Assembly (NCBI RefSeq): GCF_014237875.1
Contig: NZ_JACJVJ010000003.1
Coordinates: 62,001 to 126,000, forward strand
DNA length: 64,000 bases
Direction of reading: 5' to 3'
From: Parasphingopyxis marina
GTDB lineage: Bacteria; Pseudomonadota; Alphaproteobacteria; Sphingomonadales; Sphingomonadaceae
The notes beneath the pieces are model-generated. The model had not been told where the DNA came from. It saw only the letters and a program-made list of their open reading frames with translations, and made no database searches. The stretch's first letter is position 1, and every line of letters begins with the position of its first letter. Shown here piece by piece: positions 15,870 through 23,796 of the stretch. Made by a program: the position numbers and the translations under genes.

Positions 15870-17024
15870 GTGCCAATTTGCCTCTCGCCTAACGGTAAGA
15901 CCGAATATGCAGGAAGCGCGCCGCCGGACGAGCTGATCGTCGGCACTCTGCGCGGTATCCATTTTTTTGAACGAACCGGCGGCACATGGGAATGCCGGCG
16001 CACGGCGCTTGACCATCTGCACATCAGCGCGCTGTTGCACGAGCCGGAAAGCGGAAAACTGTTCGCGGGCTGCCATGGCTATGGTGAAGCCGGGGGGCTT
16101 TTCGTCAGCGACGATGGCGGCGCCCATTGGGACAAATGCGTCGAGGGGCTGGTGCATGAACATATCTACACGATCGCTGCGCAAAAGCGCCCCGACGGCA
16201 TAGTCCTTTATGCCGGAACCGAGCCGCCGGGACTTTTCCGGAGCGTCGATCTCGGGGCAAGCTGGGAAGAGTTACCGGGAATATTAAAGGTGCCGGGTAC
16301 CGACAAATGGACATTTCCGCCGCCGCCGCACATCGCCCATGTCAAGCAGGTCGCATTTCATCCCAATCACCCCGACACCGTTTATGTTCTCATCGAACAG
16401 GGCGCGGTGCTCAAATCCGAGGATAGGGGAGAAAGCTGGCGCGAACTCGATAGCTATGCCTCGGACGCGGACAGCTTCTATCGGGACGTCCATCGTCTCG
16501 CCTTCGCGCAGAACGACCCTGCGCGGTTGCATCTCGCCACTGGTGACGGGCTTTATCGCAGCGAGGATGCAGGCGAGACCTGGGAGCATCTGCAAGGAAG
16601 GACGGACAGGGTCGGGTATCCCGACGCGTTGTTCGTCGATCCGGACGATGACGATATCGTCTATCTGGGCGGTGCGGGCGATGCGCCGGAAACCTGGCGG
16701 ACGGAAGGCGGGGCCTTTGCCGGTTTCATCGTCAGCGTCGATGCCGGGGATAGCTGGCAGGAAAGAATGGCCGGGCTCCCCGATCCGATCGAAGGCAATG
16801 TCGAGGCCATGGCCATGTTTCACTGGCCCGGCGGCGCCGCGTTTTTCGCGGGCACCGCTGTCGGCGACGTTTTCATTTCCGAGGATCGCGGCGCGCATTG
16901 GGCGTTGTTGACCGGCGGCCTGCCGCCGATCTCCAAGGCGCGTCACTATCGGCATTTCCTCAGCGCAGACGAAAAGGCGCGAATCGAAGGAGAGGCGCGT
17001 TCGGAGGCGGGGAACGCCGCCTGA
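15870..17024 (+). CDS. BNR/Asp-box beta-propeller protein
   Basis: A 384-residue beta-propeller with at least six Asp-box repeats of the S-x-D-x-G-x-x-W type: SDDGGAHW, SVDLGASW, SEDRGESW, SEDAGETW, SVDAGDSW and SEDRGAHW. No signal peptide is seen, so it is probably cytoplasmic, unlike most sialidases. Related proteins are annotated as WD40/YVTN/BNR-like, VPS10-like or photosystem-stability-like; few have known roles. GTG 15870 has GGAGACGG upstream. Clustering with Rieske and flavin oxygenases suggests a hydrolytic, isomerising or scaffolding role in the aromatic pathway, but catalytic residues cannot be assigned. A second, unrelated propeller (NHL type) sits at 22825. Confidence 0.75.
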   Translation: MPICLSPNGKTEYAGSAPPDELIVGTLRGIHFFERTGGTWECRRTALDHLHISALLHEPESGKLFAGCHGYGEAGGLFVSDDGGAHWDKCVEGLVHEHIYTIAAQKRPDGIVLYAGTEPPGLFRSVDLGASWEELPGILKVPGTDKWTFPPPPHIAHVKQVAFHPNHPDTVYVLIEQGAVLKSEDRGESWRELDSYASDADSFYRDVHRLAFAQNDPARLHLATGDGLYRSEDAGETWEHLQGRTDRVGYPDALFVDPDDDDIVYLGGAGDAPETWRTEGGAFAGFIVSVDAGDSWQERMAGLPDPIEGNVEAMAMFHWPGGAAFFAGTAVGDVFISEDRGAHWALLTGGLPPISKARHYRHFLSADEKARIEGEARSEAGNAA

Positions 17025-17043
17025 ACGGCATCCGGCAGAACCC

Positions 17044-17529
17044 ATGGCCAGAAAAGCGGACACACTCGAAATCGATCTGGGCGCGAAATCCACGCGCCTC
17101 GCGCTTGTCGATGGAAATGGGAGTATCGCCGAAACGGAGATCGATCTCGGCTTCGATCACCTCTCCTATGATGTTGCAGGGCGCGTGATGGACGTCGCCG
17201 CCGCGCCGGGCGCGATGATCGCCGATCTCGGTCTCGCGATTACGCAAGGGACTATACCCGATCAGGGAGTGCGCTTGCGCGCGGCCGGTGCCCTGGCGCG
17301 TGAAGCGTTGCGGTGCGCGGCGGTTATCGATGAGCCTATGCGGCGGCCCGAACATCTCGGGGCAACGCCGTTCGCGTCCGGCATGGGCGCGGGCGTGAAG
17401 GCCGTGGTCATCAGGGGCGAGGGACGGAAATTTTTCGATCGGGATGACAGCGCGAAAAGCCAGTTCGGTATCGATCTTGCCGAAGCGTTCGAAACGGAAT
17501 TTACCAATTTGGGCATCGAGTTCCGTTAA
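17044..17529 (+). CDS. Protein of unknown function following the propeller gene
   Basis: A 161-residue protein that I do not recognise. The N-terminus EIDLGAKSTRLALVDGNGSI looks like the first phosphate-binding strand-turn of actin/ROK-type ATPases, but the rest is too short for that fold. The middle has AITQGTIPDQGVRLRAAGALAREALRC, suggesting an amphipathic helix; the C-terminus is acidic. There is no signal peptide or membrane segment. It starts 19 bases after the propeller stop without a strong ribosome site, so it is likely read as part of that transcript. Codon use matches the neighbours, which supports a real gene. Confidence 0.6.
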   Translation: MARKADTLEIDLGAKSTRLALVDGNGSIAETEIDLGFDHLSYDVAGRVMDVAAAPGAMIADLGLAITQGTIPDQGVRLRAAGALAREALRCAAVIDEPMRRPEHLGATPFASGMGAGVKAVVIRGEGRKFFDRDDSAKSQFGIDLAEAFETEFTNLGIEFR

Positions 17530-17585
17530 GCGAAATGGTTGCGAAATAACCGGATCTCAAAGGACTCGACAAAATATAATTCTAT

Positions 17586-17599
17586 ATTGTATACATTTT
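17586..17599 (+). promoter_or_regulatory. Operator-like ATTGTATACATTTT element upstream of the hydroxylase gene
   Basis: ATTGTATACATTTT lies 52 bases upstream of ATG 17652, in a 122-base AT-rich gap. TTGTATACA is close to the palindromic core bound by many GntR/FCD regulators. It matches elements at 10948 and 15801, and AATTCTAT precedes it at 17579. TATTAT at 17617-17622 is a possible -10 hexamer. The regulator is probably the GntR gene two positions downstream. Confidence 0.48.
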
Positions 17600-17651
17600 T
17601 GAGATACGAGCTACAGTATTATACGCGAAGGCCGCAGAGGAGAGCAAAAAT

Positions 17652-18875
17652 ATGGCGCAAGTTGCAGCGGCCGAAACGACTCAGACCGATGCGGTGCAGG
17701 CGGCGGGGATTCGCACATGCGGCGAAGCGGTCGAAGCGGCACGCGGCATCGCGGAGGCGGCAGGAGAGCGCGCCGCGGATACGGAAGCGCAGCGGATGCT
17801 TCCCGTCGAAATCATAGGCAGGCTGAAAGAGAGCGGTCTTTTCGGTGTTATGCGGCCGGCGCGTTTCGGCGGCTCCGAACTCGGTTATGAAGCGCTTGTG
17901 AAATCCTCTGCCGCGCTTGCCGAACGGTGTGGTTCGACGGGATGGGTGTTCGGCGTACTTTGCGGCCATGACTGGTTTCTCACGCAATTCGACGAACAAG
18001 CGCAACGCGACGTGTGGGAAGGTAAGCCCGACGCACTCGTATCGACCGTATTCCGCCTTGGCGGCGAGGCCATCGAAACCGAGGGTGGTTTCAGATTGAC
18101 GAACGGTGAAGGGCGGTTTTGCAGCGGCGTGGATTTTGCCGACTGGGTTATCGTCGGTGGTGCCATCCAACGTGAAGGTGCCTTGCCCGAGCCTTCCTTC
18201 TTTCTGGTGTCGCGCGACGACATCGAGATCGTCGACGATTGGTATACCGCGGGATTGCGGGGTACGGGCAGCCGCACGATCCGGATCGCCGATGCTTTAG
18301 TGCCGGCGCATCGCCGGGTATCGGTTGCCGATCTTCAAAATGGGACGACGCCGGCGCCGGCGGATCGACCGCCGCTCTTCCACGTCCCTTTCGTGATTTC
18401 GCAGCCCTTTTCCCTGATCGGGACGAGCTTGGGCCTGACGGCTGCCGCACTGGACGGCTATGCAACGGCATTGGGCAGAAGGGGCGCGGGTGCCGATGCC
18501 GAGGCACTTGCCGAGTTGTCGCCGTCCTTTGCCCGCTATGCGCAGATGCGGCTCGAATATGACAATGCCCGGGCGATGGTGATCGCCAACTGCCAGCGGC
18601 TCGATCAATTCGAAATTGGCGGACTGATCGAGGACAGCGAGCGCGCTCAGATCCTGTTCGAGCTGGCACACGCCGCGCAGGCCAGCCGCAGGATCGTCAA
18701 CAGCGTCTACGAACTGAGCGGCGGCAGCGGTATTTACGATACTTCGCCGATCCAGCGGATCTGGCGAGACGTCAATGCATCGGCGGCGCATGCGGCTTTT
18801 GTCGAAGACCCGGCCGCCGCGGCTGCGGGCCGGGCAATGCTTGGTCTACGACCGTCCCAATCGGCACGGAGATAG
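17652..18875 (+). CDS. Two-component flavin-dependent monooxygenase, HsaA/HpaB-like (acyl-CoA dehydrogenase fold)
   Basis: A 407-residue group D flavin monooxygenase with the acyl-CoA-dehydrogenase fold. It shows the helical N-terminal half, ERCGSTGWVFGVLCGHDWF (helix near the flavin), GRFCSGVDFADWVIVGG and DDWYTAGLRGTGSRTIRI, a block that family members (HsaA, C2-type HpaH) share, and a C-terminal ELSGGSGIYDTSPIQRIWRD. It would ortho-hydroxylate a phenolic acid using reduced flavin from a separate reductase, for which the gene at 2868 is the best local candidate. It has an AGAGGAGAG ribosome site. Dehydrogenation of an acyl-CoA is unlikely because the catalytic pattern is that of the oxygenases. 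Confidence 0.83.
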   Translation: MAQVAAAETTQTDAVQAAGIRTCGEAVEAARGIAEAAGERAADTEAQRMLPVEIIGRLKESGLFGVMRPARFGGSELGYEALVKSSAALAERCGSTGWVFGVLCGHDWFLTQFDEQAQRDVWEGKPDALVSTVFRLGGEAIETEGGFRLTNGEGRFCSGVDFADWVIVGGAIQREGALPEPSFFLVSRDDIEIVDDWYTAGLRGTGSRTIRIADALVPAHRRVSVADLQNGTTPAPADRPPLFHVPFVISQPFSLIGTSLGLTAAALDGYATALGRRGAGADAEALAELSPSFARYAQMRLEYDNARAMVIANCQRLDQFEIGGLIEDSERAQILFELAHAAQASRRIVNSVYELSGGSGIYDTSPIQRIWRDVNASAAHAAFVEDPAAAAAGRAMLGLRPSQSARR

Positions 18876-18934
18876 ACAAGCGACATGAGAGGCGTAAGAT
18901 TCGATTCCGCATGCTGGAAAAGGGGAGTGCACCC

Positions 18935-19636
18935 GTGCTGCTGAATCTTGCCGACGATAATATTACGAAGAAACGCAACAAGGCGAAGTCGACGAACATG
19001 CCGTTGCTGATTGCGGATCGCATCCGGTCCGCGATCGTAAAAGGCCAGCTGGCGCCCGGCGTGCATCTGGGACAGATGCAGATCGCCGAACAGTTTACGG
19101 CGAGCAGAGTTCCCGTTCGCGAAGCGCTCAAGCTGCTCGCGGCCGAAGGTATCATCGTTCACGATCCCAATCGCGGCTTCTTCGTGGCCGCGATTTCCGC
19201 GAGCGAAGCACAGCAGCTCTACCGGCTGCGCCATCTGCTTGAGGGCGAATTGCTGAAATCGATTCCCTGGCCGGACAAGACGCAGCTCGCGGCACTGGAA
19301 ACCCGGATCGAGGAGCTTGAGCAGCTGCTGAAGAAGGGCGACCGGCCGAGCTGGGTCTTGCGGCACCGTGAATTTCACAAGGCGCTGTTCGAGCTGTCCG
19401 ACCGCGACGTCATCGTCCGTGAATGTCTGCGCATGTGGATGTTGACCGATCGATACCGGTCCCTGCTTCCCGGTCCGCAAGCGAGCGGCGACGAGCGGCG
19501 CGGGCCGACCGACGAACGCAAGATTCTCGCTGCCTTGAAGGCGAAGGATCGTGCCAAGCTGCTTGAGGTCGTCGAACGCGACCGGCAGCGCGTGGAACAA
19601 CTCATTCTCGAGGTGTTCGCCAACCGGGATTCCTGA
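18935..19636 (+). CDS. GntR-family regulator, FCD-like, paralogue of 5072
   Basis: A 233-residue GntR regulator with an N-terminal winged helix (IAEQFTASRVPVREALKLL, then HDPNRGFFV) and a helical ligand domain. GTG 18935 is preferred over ATG 18911 because AGGGGAG at 18921-18927 sits 7 bases before it. Like its paralogue at 5072, it keeps an early EFHK but lacks the later His residues of metal-binding FCD domains. It follows the hydroxylase gene in the same direction, 59 bases on. It is the best candidate to bind the ATTGTAT-type elements at 10948, 15801 and 17586, on the basis of position only. Its ligand is probably an aromatic acid intermediate. Confidence 0.84.
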   Translation: MLLNLADDNITKKRNKAKSTNMPLLIADRIRSAIVKGQLAPGVHLGQMQIAEQFTASRVPVREALKLLAAEGIIVHDPNRGFFVAAISASEAQQLYRLRHLLEGELLKSIPWPDKTQLAALETRIEELEQLLKKGDRPSWVLRHREFHKALFELSDRDVIVRECLRMWMLTDRYRSLLPGPQASGDERRGPTDERKILAALKAKDRAKLLEVVERDRQRVEQLILEVFANRDS

Positions 19637-19678
19637 TCCGCGGCCACTTTCGGGCGCGGATCATCATGCGAGGAGTGC

Positions 19679-20554
19679 ATGTTCGATAGCCACGCCCATA
19701 TTACGAGCGCCGATTGCGCGCGCTATCCGGCTGCGGGGCTGACCGAGCCGCCTGCGCCGGAAACCTTCGACGATCCACTGACCGCGGAGCGGCTGCTCGC
19801 GCTGATGGATGCCGCCGGGGTCGCGCGCGCGATGGTGGTCCAGAAGATGCACACCTATGGCTTCGATAACAGCTATGTCGTCGATGCCGCGGCGGCGCAT
19901 CCCAAGCGGTTGCGCGCTGTGTGCGGCGTCGATGGACTCTCGGACCGGGTCGGCGACGATGTTCGCCATTGGGTCGGTGAGCGCGGTGCCGTCGGTGTGC
20001 GCATGGCGGCGCCCTGGTCGCGCGGCGAGCCTGTTCCCAAAGGCGATCTGCGTTGGCTGGCGAGCGAAAGCGCGCACCGGGCTTTCGCTGCCGCCGAAGA
20101 TCTGGGCGCTTTCCTCGTCCTCCATTTCTATGCCTGGAACCGCGAAGACGGGCTCGTCGTCCTGCTTGAGCGGCTGAGCGAATTCCGGGAGCTTCCGGTG
20201 GTCATCGACCATATGTCAAATTTCGTGCCCGGCCTCGGGCAGACGCCGGTTGACGATCCCTTGCTGGTCCGGCTGGCCGAGTTTCCCAACGCGGTTCTCA
20301 AATTTTCGACGATCAACCTTTTGCGGTGGCGGGACGCCGGGCACGACGCCGGCGCTCTGATGCAGGCCTTTGTCGGGCTATTCGGCGCAGGCCGGATCTG
20401 CTGGGGATCGGATATCAGCAATTCGCCGGGCAGCTATGACGAGATGATCGCCAGCGCGCAGGCGGCGCTTGCCGCGCTCGATGCGGAAAATCGCGACGCG
20501 ATCCTGTCGGGAACCGCGGCCGGGCTTTGCGGCCGAGCGCCTGCGCGCGCATGA
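19679..20554 (+). CDS. Amidohydrolase-2 family protein
   Basis: A 291-residue TIM-barrel hydrolase. The N-terminus MFDSHAHI gives the HxH metal pair, VVIDHMSNF around 180 the third His, and ICWGSDISNSPGSY near 240-253 the catalytic Asp. The central VGVRMAAPW segment matches the family strand that usually carries substrate contacts. Family reactions include lactone hydrolysis, non-oxidative decarboxylation and hydration. ATG 19679 has GAGGAG upstream. It is the first gene of an operon with a decarboxylase-like protein (ATGA overlap), a Rieske oxygenase and an NHL propeller. The homologue at 7411 is likewise paired with a Rieske gene, which suggests parallel functions. Confidence 0.78.
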   Translation: MFDSHAHITSADCARYPAAGLTEPPAPETFDDPLTAERLLALMDAAGVARAMVVQKMHTYGFDNSYVVDAAAAHPKRLRAVCGVDGLSDRVGDDVRHWVGERGAVGVRMAAPWSRGEPVPKGDLRWLASESAHRAFAAAEDLGAFLVLHFYAWNREDGLVVLLERLSEFRELPVVIDHMSNFVPGLGQTPVDDPLLVRLAEFPNAVLKFSTINLLRWRDAGHDAGALMQAFVGLFGAGRICWGSDISNSPGSYDEMIASAQAALAALDAENRDAILSGTAAGLCGRAPARA

Positions 20555-21486
20555 CCGGCCTGCCACTCACCGTCGCATTGTCCGCCAATGCGTACACCCG
20601 GCCTGTGGTCGGCGGAGAGGTTGCTATCCGCGGAGCCGCGCCCGAGTTCACGGTGCTCCATCCTTCGGAAATGTTCTACCGCCAGCTCCATTTCGCGGAA
20701 TTCGACGTTTCGGAGATGTCGGTTGCCTCGCTTATCATCGCCCATGCGAGCGGCGATCGGCAATGGCTCGCGCTGCCGATCTTTACGATGCGGCAGGTTT
20801 TTCACACCGGCATCCTCGTCCATCGCGATTCCGGAATCGCTGTGCCGAAGGATCTTGAGGGCAAGCGGGTCGCCGTTCCCGAATATCAGCAGACCTCCGC
20901 GATCTGGTCGCGCGGCATCCTTGCCGAGGATCTCGGCGTCGACCTGACCAGTATCGACTGGTTCATGGAGCGCGGCCCTGAGCGCAGCCATGGCTCGGCC
21001 ACCGGCTTCGCGCCGCCGCCCGGCATTCGCCTCCAGACGATCGCGCCGGAAACCAATATCGGCGAGATGCTGGTCGCCGGCGAGCTCGATGCGACGCTGC
21101 TCTACCTTAACGCGCCCAATCTCGTCGATCGCAGCAGCATCGACGTGTCGGAGGTCGCGCGCCCCCTCTTCCCCGATCCCGAGGCCGAAAGCCGCCGTTA
21201 TGTCGCCGAAACCGGCATCATGCCGCTCAATCATTGCCTCGTTGTGCGCCGCAGCCTCGCCGAAACCCGTGCCTGGCTGCCCGGCGTGCTGACCGATGCA
21301 TTTCTGGAGGCCCGGCTACGTGCAAAGGGCGATCCGATCGCGCCCTATGGCCTTGCCCCCAACCGCGCGGTCCTGGAACGGCTGGCCCGCTATATTCACG
21401 GCCAAGGACTGATCGAGCGCCCGGTCGATATCGAAGACATTTTTGCCGCGGAGCCCGCGCTTGCGAGCGCGCCCGGCGCCGCCTGA
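20551..21486 (+). CDS. 4,5-dihydroxyphthalate decarboxylase-like protein (PBP fold)
   Basis: A 311-residue protein with the NMT1/periplasmic-binding-protein-like fold, without a signal peptide, so cytoplasmic. The layout matches 4,5-dihydroxyphthalate decarboxylase (Pht5): FYRQLHFAEFDVSEMSVAS early, then LPIFTMRQVFHTGILVH, DLEGKRVAVPEYQQTSAIWSRGIL, and MPLNHCLVVRRSL late. Pht5 removes one carboxyl from 4,5-dihydroxyphthalate to give protocatechuate. The start ATG overlaps the preceding stop (ATGA at 20551-20554). The phthalate-dioxygenase-like gene 18 bases downstream supports a phthalate-type route, but no cis-diol dehydrogenase is seen in the operon, so a related polycarboxylate is possible. 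Confidence 0.8.
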   Translation: MTGLPLTVALSANAYTRPVVGGEVAIRGAAPEFTVLHPSEMFYRQLHFAEFDVSEMSVASLIIAHASGDRQWLALPIFTMRQVFHTGILVHRDSGIAVPKDLEGKRVAVPEYQQTSAIWSRGILAEDLGVDLTSIDWFMERGPERSHGSATGFAPPPGIRLQTIAPETNIGEMLVAGELDATLLYLNAPNLVDRSSIDVSEVARPLFPDPEAESRRYVAETGIMPLNHCLVVRRSLAETRAWLPGVLTDAFLEARLRAKGDPIAPYGLAPNRAVLERLARYIHGQGLIERPVDIEDIFAAEPALASAPGAA

Positions 21487-21504
21487 AACGAAGGAGAACA
21501 GACC

Positions 21505-22812
21505 ATGCTTCGCGCCGAAGAAAATGAACGCGTCACGCGCACCGGCCCCGGCACGCCGCTGGGCGAGGTGATGCGCCGCTACTGGGTGCCGGCCCTGCTT
21601 TCCGCCGAGCTCCCCGAGCCCGATTGTCCGCCGGTTCGCGTGGGCCTACTCGGCGAACAGCTCATCGCCTTTCGCGATAGCGAGGGCCGGGTCGGCCTGC
21701 TCGATCAGCGTTGCCCGCATCGCGGCGCCTCGCTCTTTTTCGGTCGCAATGAGGAATGCGGTATCCGCTGCATCTTCCATGGCTGGAAATTCGATGTCGA
21801 CGGCAATTGCACAGATCTGCCCAACGAACCTGACGATTCCAAAATGAAGGACAAGGTAAAGGCGACGGCCTATCCAACCGCGGAGGCGGGCGGCGTGGTC
21901 TGGGCATATCTTGGGCCCAAGGAGAAGATGCCGCCGCTGGAGAAACAGGAATGGATGACGCTGCCCGAAGGCCATTTCTACTGCACGAAAAACCAGGCCG
22001 ATGCCAACTGGTTGCAGATGCTCGAAGGCGGCTTCGACAGCTCCCATTCCTCTTTCCTGCACCGTCAGCTCAAATGGGCCGAGGGTGAGGCCGGCACGAA
22101 GACGCAAGTGTTCCGCGCCCGATCGACCGCGCCCCGGCACGAGGTCGATGCCAATGATTATGGTTGCTCCTATGCAAGCCTCAGGGCGCTGCCGGACGGC
22201 GAGGACAATTATGTTCGCGTCACGCAGTTCGTCATGCCCTTCCACCAGCTCCGGCCGTTCGAGGGCAAGTACGAACGCCCGTTGATCAGCGGCCATATCT
22301 GGGTGCCGATCGACGACACCCATTGCTGGGTTTACAGCTGGATGCAGGCGAAGGACGGCGGCCCGCTGGATCGCGAATTCATCGAGGCCGAGGAGCGCGA
22401 TGCCGGCCGCAGCCCGGAATTCTTCATTCCAGGCACCTTTCGTTTCAAGCAGAACAAGGACAATGACTATCTGATCGACCGTGAGGCGCAGAGAACCGAA
22501 AGCTTCACCGGCATCACCGGCATTTCGACGCAGGATCAGGCTGCGCAGGAAAGCATGGGGCCGATCGCCGATCGCACGTTCGAACATCTCGGCACGGCCG
22601 ATCTCGCGATCGTCCGGATCCGTCAGCTGCTGCTCAAGGCCTGCCGCGATCTTGAAGAGGGCAGTGATCCGCTGGGTTCGCAAGCCGCGCTCGTGCCGGT
22701 TCGGCCGGCCGAGAAGGTGGTGCCGAAAGACGAAGACTGGCGCAGCGCCCTTGCCGGGGACCTTGAAATGCCCGGCACCGAAAAGGCTGGCGAACTCGCC
22801 GCCGCGAAATAG
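21505..22812 (+). CDS. Phthalate 4,5-dioxygenase-like Rieske oxygenase
   Basis: A 435-residue Rieske oxygenase alpha subunit, homologous along its length to the protein at 6138 (GPGTPLG and RRYWVPALL near the start). Rieske ligands are Cys70-His72 and Cys89-His92; mononuclear iron ligands Asp178, His181 and His186 lie in LEGGFDSSHSSFLH. ATG 21505 has GAAGGAGAA upstream. It sits between the decarboxylase-like gene and the NHL propeller in one operon. It probably dihydroxylates or demethylates an aromatic carboxylate in the cytoplasm. No reductase or ferredoxin partner is encoded nearby, so electrons must come from elsewhere in the genome. Confidence 0.88.
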   Translation: MLRAEENERVTRTGPGTPLGEVMRRYWVPALLSAELPEPDCPPVRVGLLGEQLIAFRDSEGRVGLLDQRCPHRGASLFFGRNEECGIRCIFHGWKFDVDGNCTDLPNEPDDSKMKDKVKATAYPTAEAGGVVWAYLGPKEKMPPLEKQEWMTLPEGHFYCTKNQADANWLQMLEGGFDSSHSSFLHRQLKWAEGEAGTKTQVFRARSTAPRHEVDANDYGCSYASLRALPDGEDNYVRVTQFVMPFHQLRPFEGKYERPLISGHIWVPIDDTHCWVYSWMQAKDGGPLDREFIEAEERDAGRSPEFFIPGTFRFKQNKDNDYLIDREAQRTESFTGITGISTQDQAAQESMGPIADRTFEHLGTADLAIVRIRQLLLKACRDLEEGSDPLGSQAALVPVRPAEKVVPKDEDWRSALAGDLEMPGTEKAGELAAAK

Positions 22813-22824
22813 GGGAGAGAAGCC

Positions 22825-23691
22825 ATGACGCTGCAATTTGGCGACGGCGAGTATCGTTACGAACTTGTCGAGGGATGGGGGCGACTGCCCGATGACTGGA
22901 GCTTCATGCAAGTCGCCGGCATCGCCGTGGATTCGCAGGACCGGGTTTACGCCTTCCATCGCGGCATGCATCCGTGCATCGTATTCGATCGCGAGGGCAA
23001 TGTGCTTTCCGGATGGGGCGACGGCCAGCTCGCCGAGGCGCACGGCCTGTATATCGACAGGGACGACAATGTCTTCTTCGTCGATCGCGGCGCGCACACG
23101 ATCGAGAAATTCTCGACCGAAGGCGAAAAGCTGCTGACCGTCGGCGAGCGCTGGCAGTGCGCGCCCAAGTTCAGCAACCTGCCTTTCAACCGGCCGCAGG
23201 GCGTCGCCACCGCGCCGAACGGGGATATTTATGTCGCCGACGGCAAGTGCAATAACGCGATCCACTGGTACAACCCTCAGGGCGAGCACATAAAATCCTG
23301 GGGCAAGGAGGGGACGGGCCCCGGCGAATTCAACGAGCCCCATGGCATGTGGATTAAGGAAGACGGCACGGTGATGGCTGTCGATCGTGGTAATGACCGG
23401 ATCCAGTTTTTCTCACCCGATGGCGAATATCTTTATTCATGGGACGGCCTGAGCCATCCCGATCATATCTATATCGGCCCGGACGGCACGATCTACATTA
23501 CCGAGATCGACTCCCACAGTGTCAGCATCTGGAACGATGCGGGCGAACTCCAAACGCGCTGGGGTGGGGAGCGCACCGACAAGCCCGGATTGTTCTGCGG
23601 CCCGCACGGCATCTGGGCCGATTCGCACGGCGATCTTTATGTCAGCGAGGTGCTGACCGGGCGGCGCGTGCAGAAATTCCGGCGCTTATAG
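22825..23691 (+). CDS. NHL-repeat beta-propeller protein
   Basis: A 288-residue protein built of about six NHL-type blades with repeated [IV]xVDxxDxVYV-like strands, e.g. AGIAVDSQDRVYAF, HGLYIDRDDNVFFVDRG, QGVATAPNGDIYVADG, HGMWIKEDGTVMAVDRG and HGIWADSHGDLYVSEV. No signal peptide is present, so it is cytoplasmic. Bacterial relatives include SMP-30-like lactonases and lyases as well as binding propellers; conserved His residues at HG starts and DRG turns could line a central metal site. It is the last gene of the amidohydrolase/decarboxylase/Rieske operon, 12 bases after the oxygenase, with GGGGAGAGAA before ATG. A lactonase or similar role is a guess. Confidence 0.75.
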   Translation: MTLQFGDGEYRYELVEGWGRLPDDWSFMQVAGIAVDSQDRVYAFHRGMHPCIVFDREGNVLSGWGDGQLAEAHGLYIDRDDNVFFVDRGAHTIEKFSTEGEKLLTVGERWQCAPKFSNLPFNRPQGVATAPNGDIYVADGKCNNAIHWYNPQGEHIKSWGKEGTGPGEFNEPHGMWIKEDGTVMAVDRGNDRIQFFSPDGEYLYSWDGLSHPDHIYIGPDGTIYITEIDSHSVSIWNDAGELQTRWGGERTDKPGLFCGPHGIWADSHGDLYVSEVLTGRRVQKFRRL

Positions 23692-23796
23692 AGACGGGCC
23701 GCCGCGCTTCGCCTTTCGCCGGTCGAGCCACCAGATGATCGCGGTTACGACGGTGGCGATTAGGATCGGTGTGCCGTCGGTCATCAGGTTAAACAT
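23686..23796 (-). CDS. Single-helix membrane microprotein downstream of DoxX
   Basis: A 36-residue open frame that begins MFNLMTDGTPILIATV, continues as one hydrophobic helix ending IIWWLDRRKAKRGG and stops at 23686. The layout (short polar start, ~16-residue hydrophobic stretch, Trp-Trp and then an Arg/Lys-rich tail) is that of a single-pass inner-membrane protein with a cytoplasmic C-terminus. GAGGAGAAG lies just before its ATG at a good distance, and it overlaps the DoxX stop by 8 bases, suggesting coupled translation. Its own stop overlaps the end of the convergent NHL gene. A similar micro-gene follows the DoxX-like gene at 28181. Confidence 0.6.
   Translation of the reverse strand: MFNLMTDGTPILIATVVTAIIWWLDRRKAKRGGPSL

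Noticed and set aside
21646-23343. Minus-strand frame of 565 codons opposite the Rieske and NHL genes
   Set aside because: It crosses two real genes with clear iron and propeller motifs; its own translation shows no domain pattern.
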